A DNA stretch of 64,000 nucleotides from Gammaproteobacteria bacterium (lineage in GTDB: Bacteria; Pseudomonadota; Gammaproteobacteria; JAABTG01): positions 769,643 to 833,642 of the forward strand of contig JAXHLS010000006.1 in assembly GCA_034522055.1 (NCBI GenBank). The letters are read 5' to 3'. The position numbers were made by a program, and so were the translations under genes. The notes under the pieces were generated by a model. The model saw nothing but the letters and a program-made list of their open reading frames with translations, had not been told where the DNA came from and made no database searches. This document shows, piece after piece, positions 1-10,041 of the stretch. Numbering within the stretch: the first letter of the stretch is position 1; each line of letters begins with the position of its first letter.

Positions 1-420
1 CCGCTTGATGAAGGGGATGGAGGGATCCTCAGGGTAACGGAACACCACCACGTCACCCCGTTCGGGATCCCTGATATCGATGACTTCCGTGTTCAGCACC
101 GGCAGGCGGATCCCGTATACGAACTTGTTGACGAGGATGAAATCTCCCACCAGCAGGGTGGGCATCATGGAGCCCGACGGGATCCGAAAAGGCTCCACCA
201 GAAACGAACGGAGTATCAGGACGATGAGAAATATGGGGAACAGGGAGCGGGCGAACTCCACCAGCTTGGGCTGGGGTGGGGACTCCACCTGGGCCCCCTC
301 CACGCCGTTGCCGCTCGTGCCGCCACGGCGTTTCGGTGCCAGCACCAGGGAATCGAAGGCCCAGATCCCACCGCTGACCACCACCAGCAACACCATGAAG
401 GCGGAGAAGTCCATGTTCAT
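1..420 (-). CDS. lepB: Signal peptidase I, N-terminal part (cut by window edge)
   Basis: Membrane serine protease that removes signal peptides from exported proteins. About 140 residues are visible. A first membrane segment lies at about residues 5-22 and a second at about 60-75. The catalytic serine is Ser84 in IPSGSMMPTLLVGD. The visible part ends at FIKR exactly at the window edge, so the general-base lysine is the last recognisable landmark. The start is fixed by its overlap with lepA: the lepA stop and the lepB start share one base (TAATG). This indicates translational coupling in a lepA-lepB operon, as is common in gammaproteobacteria. The C-terminal part lies outside the window. Confidence 0.95.
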   Translation of the reverse strand, partial: MNMDFSAFMVLLVVVSGGIWAFDSLVLAPKRRGGTSGNGVEGAQVESPPQPKLVEFARSLFPIFLIVLILRSFLVEPFRIPSGSMMPTLLVGDFILVNKFVYGIRLPVLNTEVIDIRDPERGDVVVFRYPEDPSIPFIKR

Positions 421-2219
421 TACTTCTTACCCACCTGCAGGACCGCCAGGAAGGCCTCCTGCGGTATCTCGATCTTGCCAAACTGTTTCATGCGTTTTTT
501 TCCAGCCTTCTGTTTTTCGAGCAGCTTCCGCTTGCGGGTGATGTCGCCGCCGTAGCATTTCGCGGTTACGTTCTTGCGCAGCGCCTTGACCGTCTGGCGC
601 GAGACGATATGGTTACCGATGGCGGCCTGAATGGCCACATCGTACATCTGGCGGGGAATGAGCTCACGCATGTTCTCGCACAGATCCCGGCCGCGGCTGA
701 AACTCTGGTCCCGGTGCACGATGATGGACAGGGCATCCACCCGCTCGCCGTTGATGAGGATATCCAGCTTCACCAGATCGGCCGCCTGAAACCTGGAGAT
801 ATGGTATTCCAGGGAGGCGTAACCGCGGCTCACGGATTTCAGCCGGTCGAAGAAGTCCAGCACCACCTCGCTCAGGGGCAGGTCGTAGGCCAGAGAGACC
901 TGCTTGCCCAGGTACTGCATGTGCTTTTGCATGCCCCGTTTCTCCTCGCACAGGCCGATGACCGTGCCGAGGTATTCCTGGGGCAGCAGGATGGTGGCGC
1001 TGATGATGGGTTCCCTTATCTCGGCGATGGTGTTCGGTGATGGCAGGGCCACCGGATTGTCCACCTCGATGATCTGACCATCCGTCTTCAGGACCTCGTA
1101 GATCACCGTAGGGGCAGTGGTGATGAGTTCCAGTCCGTATTCCCGTTCCAGCCGCTCCTGGACGATCTCCATGTGCAACATGCCGAGGAAGCCGCAGCGG
1201 AAGCCGAAACCGAGGGCCTGGGATGTCTCAGGCTCGTAATGCAGGGATGAATCATTGAGACGCAGCTTGCCGAGGGCGTCGCGGAAGGACTCGTAATCCG
1301 ACGTATCCACCGGGTAGACGCCGGCGAAGACCTGGGGCTTGACCTCCTGGAAACCGGGCAGCCGGCTTGCCGCGGGATTACGTGCATCGGTGATGGTGTC
1401 ACCCACGGGCGCGGCGTCTATGTCCTTGATACCCGCCACCAGGTAGCCCACCTCACCCGTGTTGAGGCCGCCGGTCTTGCGGCGCTTGGGGGTGAATATA
1501 CCCACCTCATCCGCATCCACCACCACCTGGGTGGACATGATGGTGAGCCGCTGCCCCTGCTTGAGGGTGCCGTCCATGATGCGTATGAGGGACACCACGC
1601 CCAGGTAGTTGTCGAACCAGGAATCCACGATCAGGGCCTTAAGGGGCGCGTCGGGATCGCCCTGGGGAGGGGGAATGCGTCTGACCAGCATCTCCAGCAG
1701 TTCGTCGACCCCCTGGCCCGTCTTGGCGCTGATGAGACAGGCGTCATGGGCATCGATGCCGATGATCTCCTCTATCTCGTCCACCACCGCCTCCGGATCC
1801 GCCGATGGCAGGTCTATCTTGTTGAGTACCGGCACCACCTCGAGTCCCTGCTCGATGGCTGTATAGCAGTTGGCCACGCTCTGGGCCTCCACGCCCTGGG
1901 CGGCATCCACCACCAGGAGTGCGCCCTCACAGGCGGCGAGGGAGCGGGACACCTCGTAGGAAAAATCCACATGCCCGGGGGTGTCGATGAAGTTGAGCTG
2001 ATAGCGTTGGCCGTCCCGGGCATGGTAGTCCAGGGTGACGCTCTGGGCCTTGATGGTGATGCCCCGTTCCCGTTCCAGATCCATGGAATCGAGGACCTGT
2101 TCGGCCATCTCGCGGTCGCTGAGTCCCCCGCAGCGATGAATGAAGCGGTCCGCCAGGGTGGACTTGCCGTGATCGATGTGAGCGATGATCGAAAAATTAC
2201 GTATATATTTCATGGGCAT
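420..2219 (-). CDS. lepA: Elongation factor 4, ribosomal back-translocase GTPase
   Basis: 599 residues, the normal length of LepA/EF4, a translational GTPase that acts on stalled or mistranslocated ribosomes. The N-terminal G domain shows the P-loop AHIDHGKS, the switch motif DTPGH and NKID. The C-terminus carries the LepA-specific lysine-rich tail ([17 protein letters not shown]). Two ATGs are possible: 2219 (MPMKY) and 2213 (MKYIRN). The second matches the usual LepA N-terminus, so the true start may be 2213. No clear Shine-Dalgarno sequence is visible because an intrinsic terminator ends directly against the first ATG. Its stop overlaps the lepB start. Confidence 0.97.
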   Translation of the reverse strand: MPMKYIRNFSIIAHIDHGKSTLADRFIHRCGGLSDREMAEQVLDSMDLERERGITIKAQSVTLDYHARDGQRYQLNFIDTPGHVDFSYEVSRSLAACEGALLVVDAAQGVEAQSVANCYTAIEQGLEVVPVLNKIDLPSADPEAVVDEIEEIIGIDAHDACLISAKTGQGVDELLEMLVRRIPPPQGDPDAPLKALIVDSWFDNYLGVVSLIRIMDGTLKQGQRLTIMSTQVVVDADEVGIFTPKRRKTGGLNTGEVGYLVAGIKDIDAAPVGDTITDARNPAASRLPGFQEVKPQVFAGVYPVDTSDYESFRDALGKLRLNDSSLHYEPETSQALGFGFRCGFLGMLHMEIVQERLEREYGLELITTAPTVIYEVLKTDGQIIEVDNPVALPSPNTIAEIREPIISATILLPQEYLGTVIGLCEEKRGMQKHMQYLGKQVSLAYDLPLSEVVLDFFDRLKSVSRGYASLEYHISRFQAADLVKLDILINGERVDALSIIVHRDQSFSRGRDLCENMRELIPRQMYDVAIQAAIGNHIVSRQTVKALRKNVTAKCYGGDITRKRKLLEKQKAGKKRMKQFGKIEIPQEAFLAVLQVGKK

Positions 2220-2220
2220 G

Positions 2221-2245
2221 AAAAAGGGGCGTTGTTTACGCCCCT
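2221..2245 (-). terminator. Rho-independent terminator between mucD and lepA
   Basis: Read on the minus strand, the stem AGGGGCG pairs with CGCCCCT around a 7-base loop and is followed at once by TTTTT. The T-tract is then followed within one base by the ATG at 2219 of lepA. It should end transcription of the rpoE-mucD operon and leaves lepA dependent on read-through or on a promoter inside the 95-bp gap. Confidence 0.8.
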
Positions 2246-2340
2246 GTCAGGACCCCGACGGGGGGGCCGGCGAACAATGGAGTAGTTTAATCGAACATCC
2301 CTGTCCGGTGCATGCCCGTGTTGGCGCCCCGAGCCGGTGA

Positions 2341-3792
2341 TTATTCCTCTGTACGTAGGGCCAGGAACAGCGGACTGCCCTGGCGGTGTATCAACAGCGG
2401 CACGGTCTTTCCTGCGGGGAGCCCGTCGACCATGTCCTTCAAGGCCTTGGCATCGGACACCTGGAGATTGTTCATCATGAGAATGACGTCCCCCTGTCGG
2501 ATACCGGCGCGGGATGCCGGCCCATCCTCCACCTCCGTGACGAGTACGCCGTTCTCGGGTACCTGAAGTTCTTCCCGCTGTTCCGGGGAGAGTTCTTCGA
2601 TGGTCAGACCGATGCGCTCTATCCTCCGGCCATCCTGCAACTGCCCCGATGCCTTCTGCAGGGTCTCGTCATCGGGGAGCTCGTCGATGGTCACCTTCAG
2701 GGCCTGAACACGACCATCCCGCAACACCTCCACCGCCACCTTACTGCCGGCCCGGGTGCGTCCCACGATGGGCGGTAGATCAGAGGAGTGCTCGACGTTC
2801 TCGCCATCGAAGCCGAGGATGACGTCCCCCACCCTGATGCCGGCTTCCGCCGCCGGGCTGTCCGGCAGTACCTGGGCCACCAGGGCACCGCGTGGCCGAT
2901 CCATGCCGAAGGACTCGGCCAGTTCCTGGCTGACGTCCTGGATCAGTACCCCGAGCCAGCCCCGTGACACCCGGCCGGAGGTTTTGATCTGCTCCACCAC
3001 ATCCATGGCCATATCGATAGGTATGGCGAATGACAGGCCCATGAAACCACCGGTGCGGCTGTAGATCTGGGAATTCACTCCCACGACCTCGCCGTCGAGA
3101 TTGAACAGAGGACCCCCGGAGTTGCCCGGATTGATGGCTACATCGGTCTGGATGAAGGGCACATAGTTGTCCGATGGCAGACTGCGGCCCTTGGCGCTGA
3201 CGATACCCGCGGTGGCGGAATGCTCGAAACCGAAGGGGGAACCGATGGCCAGCACCCATTCACCTACCTTGAGGTCCTCCGAGCGGCCGATACGCACCAC
3301 CGGGAGGTTGGCTGCCTCGATCCTGAGCAGGGCCAGATCGCTGCGGGGGTCGCTGCCCACCACCTCGGCCACGAATTCGCGCCGGTCACTGAGGCGCACG
3401 ATGACCTTGTCGGCGTCCTGGATCACGTGATGGTTGGTGACGACGTAGCCGTCTCCGGAGATGATGAGGCCTGAACCGAGAGACTCGCTGCGATATTCCT
3501 CCGGCAACTGTTGCTGAGGTATCTCACCCTTCTCCCCGAAGAAACGCTCGAAGAATTCGTAGAACGGACTGTCCTTCGGAATGTCCGGGATCTGCAGGCC
3601 GTGGGGCATGGCAGATCCCTTGCCGCGCTTTTGGGTCGTGCTGATGTTCACGACTGCCGGCCCATACTGTTCCACCAATCTGGTGAAGTCCGGCAGGCCT
3701 TTGGCGGCCTGCGTCACAGGGGCGAGGCCAAACAAGACCAAAGCGCAAATGGCGAGAAGGGAAAATGGACTGCGGGTTCGGGAATTCGTCAT
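2341..3792 (-). CDS. mucD: Periplasmic serine protease MucD/DegQ (HtrA family)
   Basis: 483 residues. An N-terminal signal peptide (hydrophobic about 10-27, cleavage near TQA-AKG) sends it to the periplasm. The trypsin-like domain carries the triad His122 (TNHHVI), Asp152 (RSDLAL) and Ser225 (GNSGGP). Two PDZ domains follow at about 265-355 and 385-475. HtrA proteases degrade or hold misfolded envelope proteins. It is the fifth gene of the rpoE-mucA-mucB-rseC order, where MucD normally restrains sigma-E activation by clearing misfolded proteins. A GGAAAG sequence lies a few bases upstream of the ATG. It is followed by an intrinsic terminator. Confidence 0.95.
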   Translation of the reverse strand: MTNSRTRSPFSLLAICALVLFGLAPVTQAAKGLPDFTRLVEQYGPAVVNISTTQKRGKGSAMPHGLQIPDIPKDSPFYEFFERFFGEKGEIPQQQLPEEYRSESLGSGLIISGDGYVVTNHHVIQDADKVIVRLSDRREFVAEVVGSDPRSDLALLRIEAANLPVVRIGRSEDLKVGEWVLAIGSPFGFEHSATAGIVSAKGRSLPSDNYVPFIQTDVAINPGNSGGPLFNLDGEVVGVNSQIYSRTGGFMGLSFAIPIDMAMDVVEQIKTSGRVSRGWLGVLIQDVSQELAESFGMDRPRGALVAQVLPDSPAAEAGIRVGDVILGFDGENVEHSSDLPPIVGRTRAGSKVAVEVLRDGRVQALKVTIDELPDDETLQKASGQLQDGRRIERIGLTIEELSPEQREELQVPENGVLVTEVEDGPASRAGIRQGDVILMMNNLQVSDAKALKDMVDGLPAGKTVPLLIHRQGSPLFLALRTEE

Positions 3793-3858
3793 ATATAACT
3801 TTCCAAAGATCGGTTTCTTGAACTGGCTTGAGAAGGACTTCCCGGCTGCCGTGCCGGA

Positions 3859-4335
3859 TCAGGTCGGAGGTGGTGGGACGGCGATGCTCCCGGGCGTCGT
3901 CCGTTGCAGGACCACCGGCCGGAACGCGGGGTCACTGTCCCGAGTGCGGGTGTGGGCCGCCGCCCAGACGAAGCCAGCGAGACCGCCCAGGATGGCGCCC
4001 ACAACCGCCAGCAGTTCGCCGCCTCCGGTATTGATGGCCACCGTGCGCCCCACCAGGCTGCCGGCGATGAACAACAGCAGGGGCACGAGGTAGAGCCAAA
4101 GCGAGCCCAGCAACAGGGCATCCTCCGGCACGCCGATGACTACTTCGTCCCCGGGTTGCACGGCCATGTCGGCCGTCACCTCGATGCGGCTGGAGCGATT
4201 GCCGAAGAGACGGCCCAGCACCCCGATACCACAGCCACCACCCGAGGCACAGGTGCCGCAGGCGGTGGCCCGTTGGGATTCCACCGTGATATGGCCTTGG
4301 TTCACCGTCACGACGGTGGCTGCTTGTTCAATCAT
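3859..4335 (-). CDS. rseC: RseC/MucC family inner-membrane regulator of sigma-E
   Basis: About 158 residues. The N-terminal part holds a cysteine cluster (ACGTCASGGGCG) typical of RseC. Two membrane segments follow at about residues 72-92 and 98-122. RseC proteins modulate sigma-E activity and are also linked to electron transfer to SoxR (Rsx system). Position between mucB and mucD supports the call. The reading frame can be extended to a TTG at 4344, but the ATG at 4335 (MIEQAATVV) is the more usual start. The C-terminus is unusually long and basic/proline-rich compared with E. coli RseC. Confidence 0.85.
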   Translation of the reverse strand: MIEQAATVVTVNQGHITVESQRATACGTCASGGGCGIGVLGRLFGNRSSRIEVTADMAVQPGDEVVIGVPEDALLLGSLWLYLVPLLLFIAGSLVGRTVAINTGGGELLAVVGAILGGLAGFVWAAAHTRTRDSDPAFRPVVLQRTTPGSIAVPPPPT

Positions 4336-4361
4336 GGGGTTCAATCATGGCTTGCCTCTGC

Positions 4362-5330
4362 TCATGGGGCGGAAACCGAATCTCCCACCCGGGTCACCGT
4401 CGCAGTGGGCACCTCCCCCACCACCACGAGTTGATTGATACCCGCCACGCGGCCGAAGGCGCTCAACCCACCCATGGTCGACAGACCCTCGTAGGGTTCA
4501 GTCCCCGGGGCGAGGGGTTCGACATAGACGGAAAACGTGGCGATGCCGTCGGAATACAAATGATGTTCACTCCACCCTTCCGTTTGCTCGGTGGCGATCA
4601 CCTGATGGCTCTTGAAACCCTCGGGAACCCACTGAATCCGCCACTGGGGCTCCCGCCTGATCCCGGGCCTCGCCGCGCCGTCGCCGACCGGCTCATGCAC
4701 CGTATAACCATCCGTCAGCAGAGGGCTGTCCAGCAGATGATCGGGTATCGCGTCCGCGAAGCGCAGCTGCGTGTAGAGCATCTGCTCCAACACTTCCCCA
4801 TCTTCTCCCATCAAGTCTGAGCGTAACAGGAGCCCACTTTCCTGGTCTATCCACAGGGCGTAGCCATAGCGGAATACGTCCCGGGGGGTGATCACCAGCC
4901 GCGTGGTCTTGCGTCCCGCCACCCGTTCACCGGGACCGACCGAGAACTGGTAATGATCATCGATATCCTGATGTGCGGAAATGGATAGTCCGCTCAACGG
5001 CGGCTGCAGCGGGAGTGCCTCCACAAATACGGAACGGCGCCTGGAGTTGACGCAGGTGACATGGATATCCGTGCGCACCACCTCCCTGGGGGCCCCGGTA
5101 AGGGAGATCAAACGTTCTCTTTCACCCCGTTCGTCGGCCCGATGGATGATGCGTACGGTCTCGATGTCGTCACCCTGACGGTAGATGAAAACGCCGTCGT
5201 AGGTGAGTTTGCGAGCGGACTCCCCGATGCCCTCCAACAGTTTCATGGCCTCCGACTGCTGGTCGGCAAGGCAATCGGCCAGCGGTATCCAGCAGGAAAG
5301 GAGGACCGCGCTGACCCAGGCATACTTCAT
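4362..5330 (-). CDS. mucB: MucB/RseB, periplasmic partner of the anti-sigma factor
   Basis: About 322 residues from the ATG at 5330. The N-terminus is a signal peptide (MKYAWVSAVLLSCWIPL, cleavage near ADCLA). The body matches the MucB/RseB two-domain lipid/lipoprotein sensor fold (TYDGVFIYRQGDDIETVRI near the mature N-terminus). RseB binds the periplasmic part of RseA/MucA and shields it from proteolysis until lipoprotein or LPS stress signals release it. The frame extends to 5390, overlapping mucA by up to 35 bp, but only the 5330 start places the signal peptide at the N-terminus. No strong ribosome-binding site is visible at any candidate, suggesting coupling to mucA. Confidence 0.92.
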   Translation of the reverse strand: MKYAWVSAVLLSCWIPLADCLADQQSEAMKLLEGIGESARKLTYDGVFIYRQGDDIETVRIIHRADERGERERLISLTGAPREVVRTDIHVTCVNSRRRSVFVEALPLQPPLSGLSISAHQDIDDHYQFSVGPGERVAGRKTTRLVITPRDVFRYGYALWIDQESGLLLRSDLMGEDGEVLEQMLYTQLRFADAIPDHLLDSPLLTDGYTVHEPVGDGAARPGIRREPQWRIQWVPEGFKSHQVIATEQTEGWSEHHLYSDGIATFSVYVEPLAPGTEPYEGLSTMGGLSAFGRVAGINQLVVVGEVPTATVTRVGDSVSAP

Positions 5331-5355
5331 ATGGTTATGGGCCGGCACTGGTTGC

Positions 5356-5928
5356 CTAGGGCGCGCCATGATAGCTGATGACGCGGGCATAGGGGCGTAT
5401 CGGGCTCATGCTGTCTGCGTAGGTGCTGTGGCTCACGAGAAAGCCGTTGAGCCGTGTCTCGACACCGGGTTCCACTCGATCCCAGTGCATCCCCGTCCCC
5501 GCCACCATCGATCGCGGCTCGCCGGGGGGGGCGCCAACCGCGGATGCGCTGTTCTCTGTGGTGATCCGGGCCACCGTCGTTCCCGCACCGAAGCCATCAC
5601 CGCCCTTCAGCCACTGGCCACCGATTACCGCGACCCCCACCAGGGAGGCCGCCAGGCCGACCCCGGCAGCCATCCGGCCCACTCGCGTCCAGGGACGCCG
5701 CTGGGCGCCAAGGTAATGAGGCTCGCCGTCTATCGCTGCCCGCACCCGGGCCTGGAGCTCACGCCCCAGGTAGGGGGTCAAATGGTTGCTCAGGGTATCG
5801 CTGATGAGGTGATAGCGTTCCCATTGTCTGATCATTGCCGCATCCCGGCCTAACCTGCTCAGCGCCTCCCGGGCCTCGTCGCCCTCGAGTGCATCGTCCA
5901 TCAGTTCGGATACGTAGTGTTTCTTCAT
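5356..5928 (-). CDS. mucA: Anti-sigma-E factor MucA/RseA
   Basis: About 190 residues. The cytoplasmic N-terminal domain (KKHYVSELMDDALEG then WERYHLISDTLSN) matches the RseA/MucA sigma-binding fold. A single membrane segment follows at about residues 92-112 (AAGVGLAASLVGVAVIGG), then a periplasmic tail ending RVISYHGAP. It holds RpoE at the membrane until regulated proteolysis (DegS/RseP type) frees it. A GTG at 5937 would add three residues; the ATG at 5928 is preferred. The gene starts 34 bases after rpoE, in the same operon. Confidence 0.92.
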   Translation of the reverse strand: MKKHYVSELMDDALEGDEAREALSRLGRDAAMIRQWERYHLISDTLSNHLTPYLGRELQARVRAAIDGEPHYLGAQRRPWTRVGRMAAGVGLAASLVGVAVIGGQWLKGGDGFGAGTTVARITTENSASAVGAPPGEPRSMVAGTGMHWDRVEPGVETRLNGFLVSHSTYADSMSPIRPYARVISYHGAP

Positions 5929-5962
5929 ATGCGCCACAGTCTAATGTTGTATTGGATCGTCT

Positions 5963-6547
5963 TCAGGACAGGAGCGGTTCGAGCCGCTGATTGATGGCTT
6001 CGCGGGCCCGAAAGATGCGGGAACGAACCGTGCCGATGGGGCAATCCATGGCCTGGGCAATGTCCTCGTAGCTCATTCCTTCCAACTCCCGGAGTGTGAT
6101 GGCGGTACGAAGTTCCTCGGGCAACTGTTCTATGGCCTCTATCACCGTCTGCTCTATCTCGTCCCGCAATAACAGCCGCTCCGGCGTCGCCTGATCCTTG
6201 AGTTCCGACTCGCCAAAGTACTGCTCGGCGTCGCCCGAGTCGATATCGTCACCCGGCGGCCGCCGTCCCTGGGCCACCAGATGGTTCTTCGCCGTGTTGA
6301 TGGCTATCCGATAGAGCCACGTGTAGAACGCACTGTCGCCCCGGAATCGGGGTAGCGCCCTGTACGCCTTCAGGAAGGACTCCTGGGCCACGTCGAGGAC
6401 CTCGGAGGGGTCCTTGATGTAGCGGGATATCAGCTTTATCAACTTGTGCTGATACTTCAATACCAGCACATCGAAAGCCGCCTTGTCGCCCTGCTGAACA
6501 CGCTCTACAAGCGCCTTGTCAACGCTATGCTCGACCACCCGGGCCAC
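5963..6547 (-). CDS. rpoE: Sigma factor RpoE/AlgU (ECF, envelope stress)
   Basis: 194 residues, the usual length of RpoE/AlgU. Region 2 (VLVLKYQHKLIKLISRYI, then VAQESFLKAYRALPRFRG, FYTWLYRIAINTAKN) and region 4 (ELRTAITLRELEGMSYEDIA, then CPIGTVRSRIFRAREA) are complete. It directs RNA polymerase to envelope-stress promoters. The start is a GTG at 6547 with a GGGGAG sequence about 10 bases upstream. A sigma-E-type promoter lies 35-60 bases upstream, so the gene probably activates itself. It heads the operon rpoE-mucA-mucB-rseC-mucD. Confidence 0.97.
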   Translation of the reverse strand: MARVVEHSVDKALVERVQQGDKAAFDVLVLKYQHKLIKLISRYIKDPSEVLDVAQESFLKAYRALPRFRGDSAFYTWLYRIAINTAKNHLVAQGRRPPGDDIDSGDAEQYFGESELKDQATPERLLLRDEIEQTVIEAIEQLPEELRTAITLRELEGMSYEDIAQAMDCPIGTVRSRIFRAREAINQRLEPLLS

Positions 6548-6581
6548 CTGTCTCCCCGGGAGTCCATCCGCGATTAATCAC

Positions 6582-6608
6582 CTAGACCCCTCCTCCCTCT
6601 ATAAGTTC
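6582..6608 (-). promoter_or_regulatory. Sigma-E autoregulatory promoter of rpoE
   Basis: On the minus strand the -35 element GAACTT (6603-6608) is followed after 16 bases by TCTAG (6582-6586). The sigma-E/AlgU consensus is GAACTT, a 16-17 base spacer, then TCTGA. The -35 match is perfect and the -10 is 3-4 of 5. The distance to the GTG at 6547 gives a short leader of about 30 bases. Confidence 0.85.
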
Positions 6609-6704
6609 GCGCCACAACCTCGTGTATGATTATATTCCACTTGGACGTTTCATCCGACCGCCCAGAGTTTTAGACGGCGCCAATCTTGCTTCTCCCAGGG
6701 ACTT

Positions 6705-8348
6705 ATGCCCGACCAGAACAGTTGCGATGTGCTCATCATCGGCAGTGGCGCCGCCGGTCTGACCACCGCCTTGCGCCTGTCGCCACGCCTCAAAGTCCAC
6801 CTAATATCCAAGGGACGGCTGTTTGAAGGCAGCACCCGCTATGCCCAGGGAGGCGTGTCGGCGGTGTTGGACCCCCGGGACTCCACCGCATCCCATGCCG
6901 AGGACACCATCAAGGCGGGCGCCGGCCTGTGCGACCCGGAGGTCGTACGGATGACGGTGGAACGGGCGCCCGAGGCCATCCAGTGGCTCATCGATGAGGG
7001 CGTCCAGTTTACCCGTGATGACGTCCAAAAGAGTAGTTCGGGTTACCACCTCACGCGTGAGGGTGGACATTCCCATCGCCGCGTCATTCATGCCGCCGAT
7101 GCCACCGGGCGTGCCATCGAGGACACCCTCATCGCCCGTCTCGAGGAAACCCGCCGCATCGAGTTCTTCGAGGACCACTTGGCCCTCGACATCATTCGGG
7201 AATCCGACAAGCCCAATGGCAGGTGTGTAGGCGCCTACGTCTTCGACCGCCGCGAGCACCGGGTCAAGGTCTTTCGTGCCAAGGTGGTGGTGCTCGCCAC
7301 CGGTGGTGCCGGCAAGGTGTATCTGTACACGAGCAATCCCGACGTGTCTACGGGCGACGGCATCGCCATGGCCTGGCGGGCCGGGTGCCGGGTGGGCAAT
7401 ATGGAGTTCATCCAGTTCCACCCCACCTGCCTCTACCACCCCAAGGCCAAGTCGTTCCTCATCACCGAGGCCGTGCGCGGCGAGGGCGGCCGGCTGCTGC
7501 TGCCCGACGGTTCCCGTTTCATGCACGATTTCGACGCCCGCGGCGAACTCGCCCCCAGGGATATCGTGGCCCGCGCCATCGATCACGAGATGAAGCGCCT
7601 GGGCGCCGAATGCGTCTACCTGGATATCAGCTACAAATCCCCGGATTTCATACGCCAGCACTTCCCCACCGTGTACGAACGCTGTCTGGAGTTCGGTTAC
7701 GACATGACCAGGGAGCCCATTCCGGTGGTGCCCGCGGTGCACTACCTCTGTGGTGGTGTGGTCACGGACACCTCGGCACGCACCGATGTGGAGGGCCTCT
7801 ATGCCGTGGGCGAGATGGCCTTCACCGGCCTCCATGGGGCAAACCGCATGGCCAGCAACTCGCTGCTCGAATGCCTGGTGTTCGGAGAGGCGGCGGTCGA
7901 CCACATCAACGCCACCATCGACGGGATCCCCCCCCCACCGGAACTCGCGGAGTGGGACGAGAGCCGCGTCACGGATTCCGACGAGGAGGTGGTGGTCGCC
8001 CATAACTGGGACGAACTGCGGCGCTTCATGTGGGATTACGTGGGCATCGTCCGCACCACCAAACGCTTGCAGCGGGCCCAGCACCGGGTGGAATTGCTGC
8101 AACGGGAGATAAGCGAGTACTACAGCAACTTCCGGGTTACCAACGACCTCATCGAATTGCGCAACCTGGTGCTGGTGGCGGCTCTCATCATCGAGTCCGC
8201 CCTGAGCCGCAAGGAGAGCCGCGGGCTGCATTTCACCACCGACTATCCCGAGCCCGACACCGGCCACCCGCCGCGCAACACCATCCTCGGCCACGCACCG
8301 GACGGCGACTGGCCCGCGGGCGCGGCGCTGCGTCAGGCCCGTTCGTAA
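6705..8348 (+). CDS. nadB: L-aspartate oxidase (NAD biosynthesis)
   Basis: 547 residues. This flavoprotein oxidises L-aspartate to iminoaspartate, the first step of de novo NAD synthesis with NadA. The FAD-binding motif [13 protein letters not shown] lies at residues 10-22. Family motifs [44 protein letters not shown] and [15 protein letters not shown] are all present. The C-terminal helical domain ends near residue 535. The start has AGGGA about 5 bases upstream of the ATG. It is divergent from rpoE, a conserved arrangement in gammaproteobacteria, and its last 16 bases overlap the convergent epmA. A run of nine C residues sits at 7928-7936 inside the gene. Confidence 0.97.
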   Translation: MPDQNSCDVLIIGSGAAGLTTALRLSPRLKVHLISKGRLFEGSTRYAQGGVSAVLDPRDSTASHAEDTIKAGAGLCDPEVVRMTVERAPEAIQWLIDEGVQFTRDDVQKSSSGYHLTREGGHSHRRVIHAADATGRAIEDTLIARLEETRRIEFFEDHLALDIIRESDKPNGRCVGAYVFDRREHRVKVFRAKVVVLATGGAGKVYLYTSNPDVSTGDGIAMAWRAGCRVGNMEFIQFHPTCLYHPKAKSFLITEAVRGEGGRLLLPDGSRFMHDFDARGELAPRDIVARAIDHEMKRLGAECVYLDISYKSPDFIRQHFPTVYERCLEFGYDMTREPIPVVPAVHYLCGGVVTDTSARTDVEGLYAVGEMAFTGLHGANRMASNSLLECLVFGEAAVDHINATIDGIPPPPELAEWDESRVTDSDEEVVVAHNWDELRRFMWDYVGIVRTTKRLQRAQHRVELLQREISEYYSNFRVTNDLIELRNLVLVAALIIESALSRKESRGLHFTTDYPEPDTGHPPRNTILGHAPDGDWPAGAALRQARS

Positions 8349-9322
8349 GGAAAGGCCAGGACGCGGCGGATATCCGACTCGCCGCTGCGCAGCATCACCA
8401 GCCGATCGAAGCCCAGGGCCACGCCGGCGCACTCGGGCAATCCCGCTTCGAGGGCGGCGAGCAGGCGTTCGTCCGGCGCGCAGTCGGGGAGCCCGAGGAC
8501 GCGGCGGCGCGAGCGATCCAGTTTCATGCGCATGCGCTGTTCGCCCGGGTCGGCCAGTTCATGGTAGCCGTTGGCCAGTTCAAGGCCTTCGTGGAACAGC
8601 TCGAAACGCTCGGCGACCGGCCCGCTGCCATCATCGACGATGCGGGCCAGGGCCGCCTGAGTCGGGGGATAGCGGTCCACGACATCCAGCCGGTCATGAC
8701 CCAACCGGGGCTGCACCGCGGTGCTGAAGAGAAAATCCAGCAGCTCATCCCGGTCCATGTCTGCCCGCGTGGACGGATGCAGACCCAGTTCCACCGCCCG
8801 GGCCCCGAGCTCGATGAGGGAGGCTCCACGGGGATCCAGGCCGGCGAACTCATGAAGCACCTCGTCGTAGCCCCGGCGTGCCCAGGAGAGGGGCCGCTGC
8901 AGCAACATCGCCACCACTTCGGCCACCTCCGCCATGAGCCTCAGGTGATCGAAACCCGTGCGGTACCACTCCACCAGGGTGAACTCGGGATTATGGCGGC
9001 TCCCCGCCTCGCCACGGCGAAAGGCCTTGCAGATCTGGTAGATGTCGCCGCTGCCCGCCGCCAGGAGGCGCTTCATGGCGAACTCCGGCGATGTCTGCAG
9101 GTGACGCACCGCAGTGGCCCCGGGGGTGTCATGGTCCACCGGCACGAGGTAGCTGGCGATATGGGGGTCGGTGACGGTGTGGCGGCCGAGCAACGGGGTC
9201 TCCACCTCCAACACGTCCCGCGCGGCGAAGAAGCCGCGGATGTCGGCGAGCATTCGGGCCCGCAGTCTCAGCAGCGGGTGACCCGCAGCCGGGCGCCAGT
9301 CATGCCCGGGCCGCCCCCTCAT
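8333..9322 (-). CDS. epmA: EF-P-Lys34 lysyltransferase EpmA (PoxA/GenX/YjeA)
   Basis: 329 residues, a lysyl-tRNA-synthetase-like enzyme without the anticodon-binding domain. Class II motif 2 is seen in [20 protein letters not shown] and motif 3 in [12 protein letters not shown]. EpmA attaches (R)-beta-lysine to Lys34 of elongation factor P. It lies directly downstream of efp (18-base gap, same strand) and beside epmB, giving the complete modification module. The 3' end overlaps nadB by 16 bases in convergent orientation. Confidence 0.96.
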   Translation of the reverse strand: MRGRPGHDWRPAAGHPLLRLRARMLADIRGFFAARDVLEVETPLLGRHTVTDPHIASYLVPVDHDTPGATAVRHLQTSPEFAMKRLLAAGSGDIYQICKAFRRGEAGSRHNPEFTLVEWYRTGFDHLRLMAEVAEVVAMLLQRPLSWARRGYDEVLHEFAGLDPRGASLIELGARAVELGLHPSTRADMDRDELLDFLFSTAVQPRLGHDRLDVVDRYPPTQAALARIVDDGSGPVAERFELFHEGLELANGYHELADPGEQRMRMKLDRSRRRVLGLPDCAPDERLLAALEAGLPECAGVALGFDRLVMLRSGESDIRRVLAFPYERA

Positions 9323-9340
9323 GAGTACCGCAGCTGGTGC

Positions 9341-9910
9341 TCAGTCCTTGACGCGACCGACGTATTCCCCGGTACGGGTGTCCACCCGGATGATCTCCTC
9401 CTGCTCCAGGAACAAGGGTACCTTGACCGTGGCACCGGTCTCCAACGCCGCCGGCTTGGTGCCACCGCTGGCGGTATCGCCCCGCACGCCCGGATCCGTC
9501 TCCACTACCCGGAGTTCGACGAAATTGGGGGGGGTCACCATCAGGGGCGTGCCGTTCCACAGGGTGACGGTGCACATGTCCTGCTCCTTGAGCCACTGGG
9601 CCGCATCCCCCACGGCCGCCCCATCCGCGCCCACCTGCTCATAGGAGGACGGGTCCATGAAATAGAAGTGCTCGCCGTCGTTGTAGAGATACTGCATCTC
9701 CGTATCCACCACGTCCGCCTCCTGGGCCGAGTCACTGGCCTTGAAAGTGCGCTCCAGGACCCGGCCGGTCTTGAAATTGCGGTACTTGATACGAGTGAAC
9801 GCCTGCCCCTTGCCCGGTTTCACCAGATCGGCCTCCACCACCACACAGGGATCGTTGTCGAGCAGGATCTTGGAGCCTACCCGGATGTCATTCATGCCTA
9901 AACTCGCCAT
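9341..9910 (-). CDS. efp: Elongation factor P
   Basis: 189 residues, normal EF-P length. EF-P relieves ribosome stalling at consecutive prolines. The modification site is Lys34 in the loop KPGKGQAF, matching E. coli numbering, and both modifying enzymes are adjacent. The three-domain EF-P fold is complete through the C-terminal [18 protein letters not shown] good ribosome-binding site (AGAGG) lies 7 bases before the ATG at 9910. Divergent from epmB with a 131-bp shared upstream region. Confidence 0.97.
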   Translation of the reverse strand: MASLGMNDIRVGSKILLDNDPCVVVEADLVKPGKGQAFTRIKYRNFKTGRVLERTFKASDSAQEADVVDTEMQYLYNDGEHFYFMDPSSYEQVGADGAAVGDAAQWLKEQDMCTVTLWNGTPLMVTPPNFVELRVVETDPGVRGDTASGGTKPAALETGATVKVPLFLEQEEIIRVDTRTGEYVGRVKD

Positions 9911-10041
9911 TATCGACCTCTTGTATAAACTATGCCCCTCCGCAATGACGTCGGGCTATATGCCGAGATCGGAGGAAGTGCGATTGAGCCAGAGTGCGGA
10001 CGGATGTTGAGACGACGGCCCGACTTTGCGCGTAGCCCATT

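Noticed and set aside
6801-8432. A 543-codon minus-strand open frame over nadB.
   Set aside because: nadB is unambiguous on the plus strand; this is its antisense shadow.
8030-9901. A 623-codon plus-strand open frame over epmA and efp.
   Set aside because: epmA and efp on the minus strand carry complete motifs; the plus-strand translation resembles no family.
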